Notes under the pieces: model-generated
Told to the model about the DNA's origin: nothing
What the model saw: the letters and a program-made list of their open reading frames with translations, nothing else
The model's database searches: none
Origin: Thalassobius vesicularis
GTDB taxonomy: Bacteria > Pseudomonadota > Alphaproteobacteria > Rhodobacterales > Rhodobacteraceae
DNA length: 64,000 bases
Assembly: GCF_004799325.1 (NCBI RefSeq)
Contig: NZ_SSMD01000003.1
Coordinates: 248,001 to 312,000, forward strand
Direction: 5' to 3'
Program-made: the position numbers and the translations under genes
Part shown: positions 51,324 through 60,424 of the stretch, piece after piece
Layout of the letters: every line of letters starts with the position of its first letter
How positions within the stretch are numbered: position 1 is the first letter of the stretch

Positions 51324-52325
51324 ATGGAAATTGATCAGATCATCGTGGAGGTAGAGCCGCTGGGCCCCAAGCCGCGGCGTTTCGTGTTTGTGCTGTTGCC
51401 CAATTTCACGTTGCTGAGCTTTGCCTCGGCTCTGGACAGTCTGCGGATCGCCAACATGATGTCTGGGCGTCAGCTGTATAGCTGGACGCTGGTCGGCGAA
51501 GGCGGCGGGACGATCCAGTGCTCGGCCGGGACCGAGTTCAAACTGGACGGTGATCTGGGCGAGTTGAGCCGCGATGACACCGTTGTGGTTTGCGGCGGCA
51601 TCGACGTGCAGGCGGCGGCGACCAAACGGATGCTGAACTGGCTGCGCCGCGAGGCGCGCAAAGGGCTGATGATGGGCGGGCTGTGCACTGCCAGCTACGT
51701 GCTGGCCAAGGCCGGGCTGCTGGACGGCAAGCGCGCCACGATCCACTGGGAAAACCACGACAGTTTCCTGGAGGAATTCGACGAGGTGGACCTGACCAAG
51801 TCGGTCTTTGTCATCGACGGCACGCGGTTCAGCACCGCCGGGGGTACCTCGTCCATCGACCTGATGCTGGCCTTCATCGCCTCGGACTACGGCGAGGAAC
51901 TGGCCAACGCGGTGGCGGATCAGCAGATCTACAACTCGATCCGCACGGACCGGGACGCGCAGCGGCTGTCGACGCCGACGCGGATCGGGGTGCGGCACCC
52001 CAAGCTGGCGCAGGTCATCCAGAAGATGGAGGCCAATATCGAGGATCCGATCAGCCCCGCCGCGCTGGCGACTCAGGTCGGCATGTCCACCCGCCAGTTG
52101 GAGCGCCTGTTCCGCCGCTACCTGAACCGCAGCCCGAAACGCTATTACATGGAGTTGCGGCTGCAAAAGGCGCGCAATCTGCTGATGCAGACGGATATGA
52201 GTGTGATCAACGTGGCGCTGGCCTGCGGATTCGCCAGTCCCTCGCATTTTTCCAAGTGCTACCGGGCGCATTACAACACGACCCCCTACCGCGAACGTGG
52301 AAGCCACGCGAGCGGCAAACCCTGA
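51324..52325 (+). CDS. GlxA-type AraC regulator with DJ-1/PfpI domain
   Basis: A 333-residue transcription factor. The N-terminal half is a class I glutamine-amidotransferase-like (DJ-1/PfpI) sensor domain with GGLCTASYVLAKAGLLDGKRAT (core GGLCTASYVLAKAG) and TAGGTSSIDLMLAFI; the C-terminal half is an AraC helix-turn-helix pair (TQVGMSTRQLERLFRRYLNRSP, core MSTRQLERLFRRYL, and ALACGFASPSHFSKCYRAHY, core CGFASPSHFSKCYR). Family members sense amines, glycine betaine or carnitine derivatives. It precedes the Liv-type operon by 194 bases on the same strand and may control it, an inference from position. Confidence 0.9.
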   Translation: MEIDQIIVEVEPLGPKPRRFVFVLLPNFTLLSFASALDSLRIANMMSGRQLYSWTLVGEGGGTIQCSAGTEFKLDGDLGELSRDDTVVVCGGIDVQAAATKRMLNWLRREARKGLMMGGLCTASYVLAKAGLLDGKRATIHWENHDSFLEEFDEVDLTKSVFVIDGTRFSTAGGTSSIDLMLAFIASDYGEELANAVADQQIYNSIRTDRDAQRLSTPTRIGVRHPKLAQVIQKMEANIEDPISPAALATQVGMSTRQLERLFRRYLNRSPKRYYMELRLQKARNLLMQTDMSVINVALACGFASPSHFSKCYRAHYNTTPYRERGSHASGKP

Positions 52326-52519
52326 GGCGTGGAAAGCGACGGAATCGAGTCGCAATCGGGCGCGCCTGCGTTATTGTGTGCCTTAGACCATCCGGTCAGA
52401 AAACAAATCGGAAAGGTGCCCTTACGCCGGTCAGAGTGACTGTTTCGAAGGCGCTTTTCTTTTCTAAAAACGAGGTCTAGGGTCGAGCCCGGACAATCGT
52501 TCCAACTTGGGAGTAAAAT

Positions 52520-53719
52520 ATGAAAAAATTTCTGATGGCGACTGCCGCAACCGCGCTGATGGCTGGCTCGGCTTTTGCAGGTAGCCACGGCAACGAGGTC
52601 AAACTGGGCGTGATTCTGGGCTTTACCGGCCCCATCGAATCGCTGACCCCGGCGATGGCCGCGGGCGCAGAGCTGGCGATGGCAGAAGTGTCGGCCAGCG
52701 GCAAGCTGATGGGCGGCGCCAAGGTCACCCCCGTGCGTGCCGACTCGACCTGCGTCGATGCCGGTGCCGCAACTGCCGCCGCTGAACGCCTGATCACCTC
52801 GGAAGGCGTCAAGGGCATCATGGGCGCGGACTGCTCGGGTGTGACCGGCGCAATCCTGGCCAACGTCGCCGTGCCGAACGGTGTCGTGATGATCTCTCCG
52901 TCGGCAACCTCGCCGGCGCTGACCGCAGCCGAAGACAACGGTCTTTTCTTCCGCACCGCGCCGTCTGACGCGCGTCAGGGCCAGGTTCTGGCCGACGTGC
53001 TGATGGAAAAAGGCATCAAGTCGGTGGCCGTGACCTACACCAACAACGACTACGGCAAGGGTCTGGCGGACAGCTTTGCAGCCGCATACGCAGCTGTTGG
53101 CGGCACCGTGACCACCACCGCAGCCCACGAAGACGGCAAGGCTGACTACTCGGCCGAAGTCGGCGCACTGGCAGCTGCCGGTGGCGACGCGCTGGTCGTG
53201 GCGGGCTACGTCGACCAGGGCGGCCCGGGCATCATCCGCGCCTCGCTGGACGCGGGTGCGTTTGAAACCTTCGTTCTGCCCGACGGCATGATCGGCGGCG
53301 CGCTGGAAACCACCTTTGGCGCGGAAATCAACGGCTCGATCGGCACCGTTCCCGGCACCGAGAGCGAAGGCGCGACGATGATGGCCAAGATGATCGCGGA
53401 TGCTGGCATTGCCGGCGGCGACGGCCCCTATGTCGGCGAAAGCTATGACGCAGCAGCCCTGATCCTGCTGGCAATGCAGGCCGCTGGCTCGACGGAGCCG
53501 GGCGACTACAAAGCCAAGGTCATGGACGTGGCCAACGCACCGGGCGAAAAGATCTATCCCGGTGAACTGGCCAAGGCGCTGGAAATCCTGGCCGGTGGCG
53601 GCGACATCGACTATGTCGGCGCAACCGCAGTTGAACTGATCGGACCCGGTGAAGCCGCAGGCGGTTACCGCGAGATCGAGATCAAGGACGGGAAGCTGAC
53701 CACGGTTAAGTACCGCTAA
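52520..53719 (+). CDS. Branched-chain amino-acid-type substrate-binding protein
   Basis: A 399-residue periplasmic binding protein of the Leu/Ile/Val (PBP1) class. The signal peptide is MKKFLMATAATALMAGSAFA (cut before GSHGNE); binding-fold blocks are KLGVILGFTGPIESLTPAM, SATSPALTA, RTAPSDARQGQVLADVL and GESYDAAALILLA. GGGAG precedes the ATG. First gene of the transporter operon; the substrate may be an amino acid or a short-chain amide, undetermined. A hairpin separates it from the ATPase gene. Confidence 0.92.
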   Translation: MKKFLMATAATALMAGSAFAGSHGNEVKLGVILGFTGPIESLTPAMAAGAELAMAEVSASGKLMGGAKVTPVRADSTCVDAGAATAAAERLITSEGVKGIMGADCSGVTGAILANVAVPNGVVMISPSATSPALTAAEDNGLFFRTAPSDARQGQVLADVLMEKGIKSVAVTYTNNDYGKGLADSFAAAYAAVGGTVTTTAAHEDGKADYSAEVGALAAAGGDALVVAGYVDQGGPGIIRASLDAGAFETFVLPDGMIGGALETTFGAEINGSIGTVPGTESEGATMMAKMIADAGIAGGDGPYVGESYDAAALILLAMQAAGSTEPGDYKAKVMDVANAPGEKIYPGELAKALEILAGGGDIDYVGATAVELIGPGEAAGGYREIEIKDGKLTTVKYR

Positions 53720-53739
53720 GTCACGCTTGACGACACAGG

Positions 53740-53766
53740 ACAGCCCGGCCAAACGCCGGGCTGTTT
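53740..53766 (+). terminator. Hairpin with T tail between binding protein and livG-type ATPase
   Basis: ACAGCCCGGC-CAAAC-GCCGGGCTGT followed by TTCC. A short T run makes it a leaky terminator or mRNA stabiliser, which would give more binding protein than transporter. Confidence 0.7.
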
Positions 53767-53812
53767 CCAATAAAACAGCGCAAAAATCGCGCTTACAAGA
53801 CGGGGGATGCCT

Positions 53813-54595
53813 ATGATTGTCGTCGAAGACCTTCATAAGCACTTTGGTGGGTTCCATGCCGTGGACGGCGCGAGCCTGCGGATCGAGACCGGCTCGATCA
53901 CCGGGCTGATTGGCCCCAATGGTGCCGGAAAAACCACTCTTTTCAACGTGATCGCCGGCGTTCTTGAACCAACCAGCGGGCGCGTCATCATGGACGGCGA
54001 GGACATCACGGGCCTGCCGCCGCACGCGCTGTTCCACAAGGGGCTGCTGCGGACGTTCCAGATCGCGCACGAGTTCGGCTCGATGACCTGCCGGGAAAAC
54101 CTGATGATGGTGCCGGGCGGGCAGCTGGGGGAAACCCTGTGGAACACCTGGTTCGGGCGCAAGCGCATCGCCGACGAGGAACGCGCCCTGCGCGCCAAGG
54201 CCGACGAGGTATTGGAGTTCCTGACGATCGAGCATATCGCCGATCTGAAGGCGGGCGAAGTGTCCGGCGGGCAGAAAAAGCTGCTGGAGCTGGGGCGCAC
54301 CATGATGGTGGACGCCAAGATCGTGTTCCTGGACGAGGTCGGCGCGGGCGTGAACCGCACGTTGCTGTACACCATCGCCGACGCGATCAAGCAACTGAAC
54401 AAGGAGCGTGGCTATACGTTCGTTGTGATCGAGCACGATATGGATTTCATCGACAAGATCTGTGACCCGGTCATCTGCATGGCCGAGGGCAAGGTTCTGG
54501 CCGAGGGCTCGCTGGCCGAGATCAAGGCCAATGAACAGGTGATCGAGGCCTATCTGGGCACCGGCCTGAAGAACAAGGACAAGGTGGGCGCATGA
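53813..54595 (+). CDS. livG: Branched-chain amino-acid ABC transporter ATPase (LivG type)
   Basis: A 260-residue ATPase. Walker A is GPNGAGKTT, the signature VSGGQKKLLELGRTMMV and Walker B KIVFLDEVGAGVN; the LivG feature of an inserted segment before the signature (GETLWNTWFGRKRIADEE) is present. GGGGGA lies five bases before ATG 53813; an ATG two codons earlier (53807) is too close to it. Walker B ends DEVGAG rather than DEPTAG, a small departure. livF follows after a type A repeat. Confidence 0.9.
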   Translation: MIVVEDLHKHFGGFHAVDGASLRIETGSITGLIGPNGAGKTTLFNVIAGVLEPTSGRVIMDGEDITGLPPHALFHKGLLRTFQIAHEFGSMTCRENLMMVPGGQLGETLWNTWFGRKRIADEERALRAKADEVLEFLTIEHIADLKAGEVSGGQKKLLELGRTMMVDAKIVFLDEVGAGVNRTLLYTIADAIKQLNKERGYTFVVIEHDMDFIDKICDPVICMAEGKVLAEGSLAEIKANEQVIEAYLGTGLKNKDKVGA

Positions 54596-54626
54596 TCGGA
54601 CTCTGTGCCTTTGGGGACGGGTGGAC

Positions 54627-54670
54627 TGGGGCTCTGCCCCAGACCCCGGGATATTTGCAAAAAGAAGAAG
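54627..54670 (+). repeat. Dispersed intergenic repeat, type A (copy 2)
   Basis: Hairpin TGGGGC-TCT-GCCCCA, then GACCCCGGG and the tail ATATTTGCAAAAAGAAGAAG. Same architecture as 25511-25572. The AAGAAGGGG run lies about ten bases before the ATG of the LivF-type gene. Confidence 0.7.
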
Positions 54671-54680
54671 GGGGGCGCGG

Positions 54681-55508
54681 ATGAGCAAGAACCCTTATCA
54701 GGACGATCACGGCAACAAGGATGCCTCGATCACCAATCCGCAGGGTCGGGCTGAGTTTCAGCCGGCGCCCGGGACCGGGGCGGCGGCGCATACGGGCGAC
54801 GCGTTCCTGATCGGTGACAGCATGACGGGCGGCTATGGCAAGACCGGGCCGGACATCCTGCATGATTGCACCATCGCGGTGAACAAGGGTGAGATCGCCG
54901 TCATCGTGGGGCCCAATGGCGCGGGCAAGTCGACGGCGATGAAGGCGACGTTCGGCATGCTGAACCTGCGCAAGGGCTCGGTCCGGCTGGATGGCGAGGA
55001 CATCACGGGCCTGAGCCCGCAGGACCGGGTCATCAAGGGCATGGGGTTTGTGCCGCAGACGCACAACATCTTTACCTCGATGACGGTCGAAGAAAACCTG
55101 GAAATGGGCGCGTTCATTCGGCGCGACGATTACAAGGGGACGATGGCGCAGGTTTATGACCTGTTCCCGATCCTCAAGGAAAAGCGTCGCCAGCCGGCGG
55201 GTGAGCTGTCAGGCGGGCAACGCCAGCAGGTGGCCGTGGGGCGTGCGCTGATGACGCGGCCCAAGGTGTTGCTGCTGGACGAGCCGACCGCGGGTGTCAG
55301 CCCGATCGTGATGGACGAGCTGTTCGACCGCATCATCGAGGTGGCGCGGACCGGGATTTCCATCCTGATGGTGGAGCAGAACGCCCGCCAGGCGCTGGAG
55401 ATCGCAGATAAGGGCTATGTGCTGGTGCAGGGGGCAAATGCCCATACCGGCACCGGCAAGGACCTGCTGGCGGACCCGGAAGTGCGCCGCTCGTTCCTGG
55501 GAGGGTAA
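54681..55508 (+). CDS. livF: Branched-chain amino-acid ABC transporter ATPase (LivF type)
   Basis: A 275-residue ATPase with Walker A GPNGAGKST, signature LSGGQRQQVAVGRALM and Walker B VLLLDEPTAGVSP. It has about 40 extra N-terminal residues before the domain (MSKNPYQDDHGNKDASITNP and on), polar and without homology I recognise; LivF is normally near 235. ATG 54681 is used; an upstream ATG would translate the repeat. Cotranscribed with the ATPase before it and the genes after it. Confidence 0.9.
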   Translation: MSKNPYQDDHGNKDASITNPQGRAEFQPAPGTGAAAHTGDAFLIGDSMTGGYGKTGPDILHDCTIAVNKGEIAVIVGPNGAGKSTAMKATFGMLNLRKGSVRLDGEDITGLSPQDRVIKGMGFVPQTHNIFTSMTVEENLEMGAFIRRDDYKGTMAQVYDLFPILKEKRRQPAGELSGGQRQQVAVGRALMTRPKVLLLDEPTAGVSPIVMDELFDRIIEVARTGISILMVEQNARQALEIADKGYVLVQGANAHTGTGKDLLADPEVRRSFLGG

Positions 55509-55511
55509 GTG

Positions 55512-55970
55512 ATGCTGTTCAAGCTTTGCCTGTCCTCTGTTGGCGCTCTGGTTGCCACAGGTGCGATGGCGCTGGATTTCGCCTCGGCCCCCGGCTGGTC
55601 GTTTGAGTGCGAAGTCGCCGTTGTCGAGCGCGAAGGGTATTTTCCGCCCCGGAAAACCGGCGCTTTCCGGTTGCTCTGGCCGCGTGAGAGCGGCTCGGCC
55701 CGCCTGATCGGCCAAAGCGGCACGGGGTATGACCTGCGCGAGATGCCCGGATATTCCACGCCGACAGCGCATGGGGTCGCGCATTTTTACGCCTTGCCGC
55801 AGACCGCAGCCTTTGGCGTGAACGGGGATGTCCTGCGCGCCCGGATGGTGTCGGTCCGCAGTGACGGTTTCATCGCGCTCACCGAGCACATGATTGAATA
55901 CGGCGACATGCGGGCCGCGTCGGCGGAAGGAACCTGCAAGATTGCCCCCCTGAAAGCGGAGGACCTGTAA
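55512..55970 (+). CDS. Exported protein of unknown function inside the Liv-type operon
   Basis: A 152-residue protein with a signal peptide (LCLSSVGALVATGAMA, cut before LDF) and a beta-rich body: GWSFECEVAVVEREGYFPP, ARLIGQSGTGYDLREMP, FIALTEHMIEYGDM. I recognise no family. One Cys pair (FECEV and EGTCKI) could form a disulfide. GGAGGG lies six bases before ATG 55512, and the stop overlaps the start of the next permease gene by one base, so it is built into the transporter operon. It may assist substrate capture, an inference from place only. Confidence 0.7.
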   Translation: MLFKLCLSSVGALVATGAMALDFASAPGWSFECEVAVVEREGYFPPRKTGAFRLLWPRESGSARLIGQSGTGYDLREMPGYSTPTAHGVAHFYALPQTAAFGVNGDVLRARMVSVRSDGFIALTEHMIEYGDMRAASAEGTCKIAPLKAEDL

Positions 55971-56980
55971 TGGACCTGTTGCACGCATTTCTGACCCTGG
56001 CGAATTTCGTGCTGGTGCCTGCGATTGCCTATGGCAGCCAGCTGGCGATCGGCGCGCTGGGGGTGACGTTGATTTACGGCATCCTGCGGTTCTCGAACTT
56101 TGCGCATGGTGACACGATGGCGTTTGGCACGATGGTCGTCGTGCTGGTGACCTGGTGGTTCCAGTCGATGGGCATCCATCTGGGCCCCCTGCCCACTGCC
56201 CTGCTGGCGCTGCCTGTTGGTATTGCGGCCTGTGCGGCGCTGGTGCTGGTGACGGACCGGGCGGTCTATCGCTTTTACCGGGCGCAAAAGGCCAAGCCGG
56301 TGATCCTGGTGATCGTGTCGATGGGCGTGATGTTCATCATGAACTCGTTGGTGCGCTTCATCATCGGGCCGGATGAGCAGCGGTTCGCGGATGGCGAACG
56401 CTTCATCCTGAGCGCGCGTGATTTCAAGGCAATGACCGGGCTGGACGAGGGTCTGACCATCAAGACCACGCAAGGCATCACCGTGATCACCGCCGTGGTC
56501 GTGGTGGCCGCCCTGTTCTGGTTCCTGAACAAGACGCGCACCGGCAAATCCATGCGCGCCTATTCGGATAACGAGGATCTGGCGCTGCTGTCGGGCATCA
56601 ACCCCGAGCGCGTGGTGGTCATCACCTGGCTGATCGTGGCCGCGCTGGCGACGGTTGCGGGCACTCTGTACGGGCTGGACAAGAGCTTCAAGCCGTTCAC
56701 CTATTTCCAGCTGCTGCTGCCGATCTTTGCCTCGGCCATCGTGGGGGGCTTGGGCAATCCGCTGGGCGCCATCGCGGGCGGGTTTGTCATCGCCTTTTCC
56801 GAGGTGACGGTGACCTATGCGTGGAAAAAAGTGCTGGCCTATCTGGGGCCCGAGGGCTGGTCGCCCGATGGCTTGGTGCAGTTGCTGTCCACGGATTATA
56901 AATTCGCCGTCAGCTTTGCGATCCTGCTGGTGGTGCTGCTGTTCAAGCCCACGGGCCTGTTCAAGGGGAAATCGGTATGA
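55970..56980 (+). CDS. livH: Branched-chain amino-acid ABC transporter permease (LivH type)
   Basis: A 336-residue membrane protein with about eight helices. It has the LivH start block QLAIGALGVTLIYGILRFSNFAHG (core GVTLIYGILRFSNFAHG), RFYRAQKAKPV and the ATPase-contact loop SDNEDLALLSGINPERV (core NEDLALLSGINPE). The start overlaps the upstream stop by one base; the stop overlaps livM by four. Confidence 0.93.
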   Translation: MDLLHAFLTLANFVLVPAIAYGSQLAIGALGVTLIYGILRFSNFAHGDTMAFGTMVVVLVTWWFQSMGIHLGPLPTALLALPVGIAACAALVLVTDRAVYRFYRAQKAKPVILVIVSMGVMFIMNSLVRFIIGPDEQRFADGERFILSARDFKAMTGLDEGLTIKTTQGITVITAVVVVAALFWFLNKTRTGKSMRAYSDNEDLALLSGINPERVVVITWLIVAALATVAGTLYGLDKSFKPFTYFQLLLPIFASAIVGGLGNPLGAIAGGFVIAFSEVTVTYAWKKVLAYLGPEGWSPDGLVQLLSTDYKFAVSFAILLVVLLFKPTGLFKGKSV

Positions 56981-58278
56981 GCGATACGGGTAAGAAAATC
57001 GGCCTTTTCGCGATTGTCGGCGGCCTGATCCTGCTGACGGGGGTGATGCAAAGCTGGAACTCGGCGCTGCTGATCCTGAACATGGGCCTGATCAGCGCGA
57101 TCATGGCGCTGGGGGTGAACCTGCAATGGGGCTTTGCCGGGCTGTTCAACGTCGGCGTCATGGGCTTTGTGGCACTTGGCGGGTTGGCGGCGGTTCTGGT
57201 TTCCTCCAGCCCGATCCCCGAAGCGTGGAGCGCGGGCGGGTTCCAGATCATCGGCGCGCTGGTGCTGGGTCTGGCGGTCATCGTGGCGGCTGCGGTGCTG
57301 TACAAGAAGATGCCCAAGGGTATCGCGCGGACGCTGGCCCTGTTGGCGCTGCTGATCGTCGGCTTTGTCGTCTACCGCGCGGTGTTCGATCCGGCGGTTG
57401 AGGCGGTTGAAGCGATCAATCCGGCGGCGGCGGGCAACATTGGCGGCCTGGGCTTGCCGGTGCTGCTGGCGTGGCCCGTGGGTGGCCTGCTGGCCGCGGG
57501 CGCTGCGTGGGTGATCGGTAAGACCGCGCTGGGTCTACGCTCGGATTATCTGGCGATTGCCACGCTGGGCATCGCCGAGATCATCATCGCCGTGATGAAG
57601 AACGAGGACTGGCTGGCGCGCGGCGTGAAGAACGTCATCGGCCTGCCCCGCCCCGTTCCCTATGAGGTGGACCTGCAGAACTCGGCCAGCTTTGTCGAGC
57701 GTGCGGCCAGCCTGGGGATGGACCCGACGACGGCCTCGACACTGTGGGTCAAGGGCCTGTACGCGGTGCTGTTCACGGTGGTGCTGCTGATCATCCTGTG
57801 GATGGCGCAGATGGCGCTGCATTCGCCCTGGGGCCGGATGATGCGTGCGATCCGCGACAACGAAACCGCGGCCGAGGCGATGGGCAAGGATGTCACCCGC
57901 CGTCACCTGCAGATCTTCATCCTGGGCTCGGCCGTTTGCGGCATCGCGGGCGCGATGATGACCACGCTGGACGGGCAGCTGACGCCGGGCACCTACAACC
58001 CGCTGCGCTTTACCTTCCTGATCTGGGTGATGGTGATCGTGGGCGGCTCGGGCAACAACCTGGGTGCGGTGCTGGGCGGGTTCCTGATCTGGTTCCTGTG
58101 GGTCCAGGTCGAACCGATGGGCCTGTGGGTGATGCAGACGATCACCAGCGGCATGTCCGATGGCCCGCTGAAAAACCACCTGCTGGACAGCGCCGCGCAT
58201 ATGCGCCTGCTGACGATGGGTGTGGTGCTGCTGGCGGTGCTGCGGTTCAGCCCAAGGGGCTTGATCCCCGAAAAATAA
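56977..58278 (+). CDS. livM: Branched-chain amino-acid ABC transporter permease (LivM type)
   Basis: A 433-residue permease, longer than LivH because of an inserted periplasmic loop (FDPAVEAVEAINPAAAGN) and a further N-terminal helix. Blocks GVNLQWGFAGLFNVGVMGFVALG (core WGFAGLFNVGVMGFVALG), LRSDYLAIATLGIAEIII and AIRDNETAAEAMGKDV are diagnostic. Coupled to livH by a four-base overlap and ended by the terminator at 58301. Confidence 0.93.
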   Translation: MSDTGKKIGLFAIVGGLILLTGVMQSWNSALLILNMGLISAIMALGVNLQWGFAGLFNVGVMGFVALGGLAAVLVSSSPIPEAWSAGGFQIIGALVLGLAVIVAAAVLYKKMPKGIARTLALLALLIVGFVVYRAVFDPAVEAVEAINPAAAGNIGGLGLPVLLAWPVGGLLAAGAAWVIGKTALGLRSDYLAIATLGIAEIIIAVMKNEDWLARGVKNVIGLPRPVPYEVDLQNSASFVERAASLGMDPTTASTLWVKGLYAVLFTVVLLIILWMAQMALHSPWGRMMRAIRDNETAAEAMGKDVTRRHLQIFILGSAVCGIAGAMMTTLDGQLTPGTYNPLRFTFLIWVMVIVGGSGNNLGAVLGGFLIWFLWVQVEPMGLWVMQTITSGMSDGPLKNHLLDSAAHMRLLTMGVVLLAVLRFSPRGLIPEK

Positions 58279-58300
58279 GGCCGTCCTGTCGAAACAAGAA

Positions 58301-58327
58301 GGCGCCCGGTGTTCCGGGCGCCTTTTG
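58301..58327 (+). terminator. Terminator of the Liv-type operon
   Basis: Nine-base stem GGCGCCCGG/CCGGGCGCC with loop TGTT and TTTT tail, 22 bases past the livM stop; it also faces the convergent gene. Confidence 0.9.
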
Positions 58328-58341
58328 TGTTTCGGATCGGA

Positions 58342-58698
58342 TCAGTATTGAATCTCGATCTCGATTTTCGAGTAGCTGGCGGCCACGGGTTTATCCGGGC
58401 ACAGGTACAGCGTGGTCCGGGCCGGGATGAACGCGCCCACCCCGTCTGCGCCATTCGGGAAGGCCAGCGTGGCCATGTACCCGTTCGCGTTCGGGCTGAG
58501 GTAGAACCCCTTGGTGCCCGAAATCCAGTAACGCGTGATAGTGCCGTTGGTGGGCAGGTTCAGCGCGCGGCAGTTCATGCGGGCCTGATTGGTGGGGCTG
58601 GTGCCCAGCCACTGCTCGCCCACCAGTCGCATCGTGTCGGCCTGAGCGGAGATGGCCGTGACGGCTGCGGTGATAATTCCAAGTGCAAATGCTTTCAT
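58342..58698 (-). CDS. Small exported protein of unknown function
   Basis: A 118-residue protein with a signal peptide (MKAFALGIITAAVTAISAQA/DTMR). The body is polar with GEQWLGTSPTNQARMNCRALN and LYLCPDKPV (two Cys, possible disulfide) and ends KIEIEIQY. No family recognised. ATG 58698 begins the signal peptide; the in-frame extension upstream lies over the promoter. It converges on the Liv-type operon and follows the DUF853 gene's opposite end. Confidence 0.7.
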   Translation of the reverse strand: MKAFALGIITAAVTAISAQADTMRLVGEQWLGTSPTNQARMNCRALNLPTNGTITRYWISGTKGFYLSPNANGYMATLAFPNGADGVGAFIPARTTLYLCPDKPVAASYSKIEIEIQY

Positions 58699-58817
58699 GA
58701 GAAGTCCCCTCTCCCTATCGTCGAGAGGCGGGCTGCCCCCCGACCCATGATGGCTGGCCGTCTGACCAACCATGAGGAAAGTGTAATCCTGAAAGCGGTT
58801 TGTCGCCTTGACGCAGA

Positions 58818-60368
58818 TCAGCGGGATCTGAACAGGCTGCCCAAGATCCCGCGCACGATGCGGCGGCCCGTGGTGCCTTTCAGCTCTTTGACCAGCGCCT
58901 TGCCCAGGGCCTCTCCCATCGTGTCCCCGCGTGAATTCGATCGGGTTTCGCGCGATGACGAGCGGCTGACGCGGGTGCCGGAATAGCGGCGGGCGGATTT
59001 GTATTCGCGCTCGGCGGCTTCGGCCTCGGCCTCGCGGCGTTCGGCCTCTTCGGCTTCGCGGGCGGCGTCTTGGGCGCGCTTGGTCAGGATTTCGTAGGCC
59101 GAGTGGCGGTCCTTCAGGGTCTCGTACTTGCCAGCGATGGGCGAGGTGTCGATGAAGCGACGGCGCTCGGCAGGCTCAATGGGCCCCAGTTGAGACGAGG
59201 GCGGACGGATCAGAGTACGCTCGACCACGCCGGGGACGCCCTTTTTTTCCAGAAACGAAGTCACGGCCTCGCCGACACCGACTTCGCGGATGGCTTGCTC
59301 GGTGTCGAAACGCGGGTTGTCGCGGTAGGTTTCGGCGGCCAGGCGCAATTCCTTGCGGTCCTTGGCGGTAAAGGCGCGCAGGGCGTGTTGGACGCGGTTG
59401 CCCAGCTGGCCCAGGATATCCTCGGGCACGTCCGCCGGGTTCTGGGTGATGAAATAGACGCCGACGCCTTTCGATCGGATCAGGCGCGCGACCTGTTCAA
59501 CCTTGTCGACCAGCGCCTTGGGGGCGTCGTCGAACAGCAGGTGCGCCTCGTCAAAGAAAAATACCAGCTTGGGTTTGTCGGGGTCGCCCACCTCGGGCAG
59601 TTCCTCGAACAGTTCCGACAGGAGCCACAGCAGGAAGGTCGCGTAAAGGCGCGGGCTGGCCATGAGTTTGTCGGCGGCCAGGATGTTGATGCGGCCGCGC
59701 CCGTCCAGATCGGTGCGCATGAGGTCTGCCAACTCCAGCGCTGGTTCGCCGAAAAGGTTGGTCGCGCCCTGGTTTTCCAGCACCATCAGGCGGCGCTGGA
59801 TTGCGCCGACCGAGGCCGGGGAAATGTTGCCATAGCGCAGGTTCAGATCGGCGCGGTTTTCGCCCATCCAGACCAGCAACGCCTGCAGATCCTTCAGGTC
59901 CAGCAGCGCCAGACCCTGTTCGTCGGCCAAGCGGAAAGCGATGTTCAGGATGCCCTCTTGCGCCTCGGACAACTCCAGCAGGCGCGACAGCAGCAGCGGG
60001 CCCATCTCGGCCACGGTGGTGCGGACGGGGTGGCCCTGTTCGCCGAACATGTCCCAGAAGGTGACCGGAAAGGCGCTGTAGGCGTAGTCGGTCAGGCCGA
60101 TCTTGCCGGCGCGCTCGGTAAAGGCGCCGTGCAGTTTGAACGCCTCGGACCCGGCCTTGGCGATGCCGGACAGATCGCCCTTCACGTCGGACATGAAAAC
60201 CGGCACCCCGGCGGCCGAGAACCCCTCGGCCATGATCTGCAGGGTCACGGTCTTGCCGGTGCCGGTGGCGCCCGCAATCAGGCCGTGCCGGTTGGCGTAT
60301 TTCAGCGCCAGAACCTGCGGGTCGCCGTAATTTTCACCACCGCCACCAATGAAAATCGAGTCCTGCAC
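58818..60368 (-). CDS. HerA-like DUF853 ATPase
   Basis: A 516-residue P-loop ATPase of the DUF853 group. Walker A is GATGTGKTV, Walker B is [16 protein letters not shown] (FDEAH), and an arginine-finger-like region [20 protein letters not shown] follows; sequence and order match HerA/FtsK-like motor proteins. The C-terminal 120 residues are Glu/Arg-rich coiled coil ([19 protein letters not shown]) then Ser/Arg-rich. Cellular role is not established. An inverted repeat GGTGTGAAAATACACC (60391-60406) lies just upstream. Confidence 0.88.
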   Translation of the reverse strand: MQDSIFIGGGGENYGDPQVLALKYANRHGLIAGATGTGKTVTLQIMAEGFSAAGVPVFMSDVKGDLSGIAKAGSEAFKLHGAFTERAGKIGLTDYAYSAFPVTFWDMFGEQGHPVRTTVAEMGPLLLSRLLELSEAQEGILNIAFRLADEQGLALLDLKDLQALLVWMGENRADLNLRYGNISPASVGAIQRRLMVLENQGATNLFGEPALELADLMRTDLDGRGRINILAADKLMASPRLYATFLLWLLSELFEELPEVGDPDKPKLVFFFDEAHLLFDDAPKALVDKVEQVARLIRSKGVGVYFITQNPADVPEDILGQLGNRVQHALRAFTAKDRKELRLAAETYRDNPRFDTEQAIREVGVGEAVTSFLEKKGVPGVVERTLIRPPSSQLGPIEPAERRRFIDTSPIAGKYETLKDRHSAYEILTKRAQDAAREAEEAERREAEAEAAEREYKSARRYSGTRVSRSSSRETRSNSRGDTMGEALGKALVKELKGTTGRRIVRGILGSLFRSR

Positions 60369-60390
60369 GTGCGCCTCCTGTCAGCTGTCC

Positions 60391-60406
60391 GGTGTGAAAA
60401 TACACC
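60391..60406. promoter_or_regulatory. Inverted repeat GGTGTGAAAATACACC
   Basis: GGTGT and ACACC around GAAAAT, 23 bases before the DUF853 start and near the start of the first small-RNA candidate. It is a plausible operator for either direction. Confidence 0.4.
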
Positions 60407-60424
60407 GTTAACCCTTTTATGCCA

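Noticed and set aside
52286-54688. An 800-codon open frame antisense to the Liv-type binding protein and ATPase
   Set aside because: Shadow of GC3-rich coding on the other strand; the forward proteins carry signal peptides and Walker motifs.
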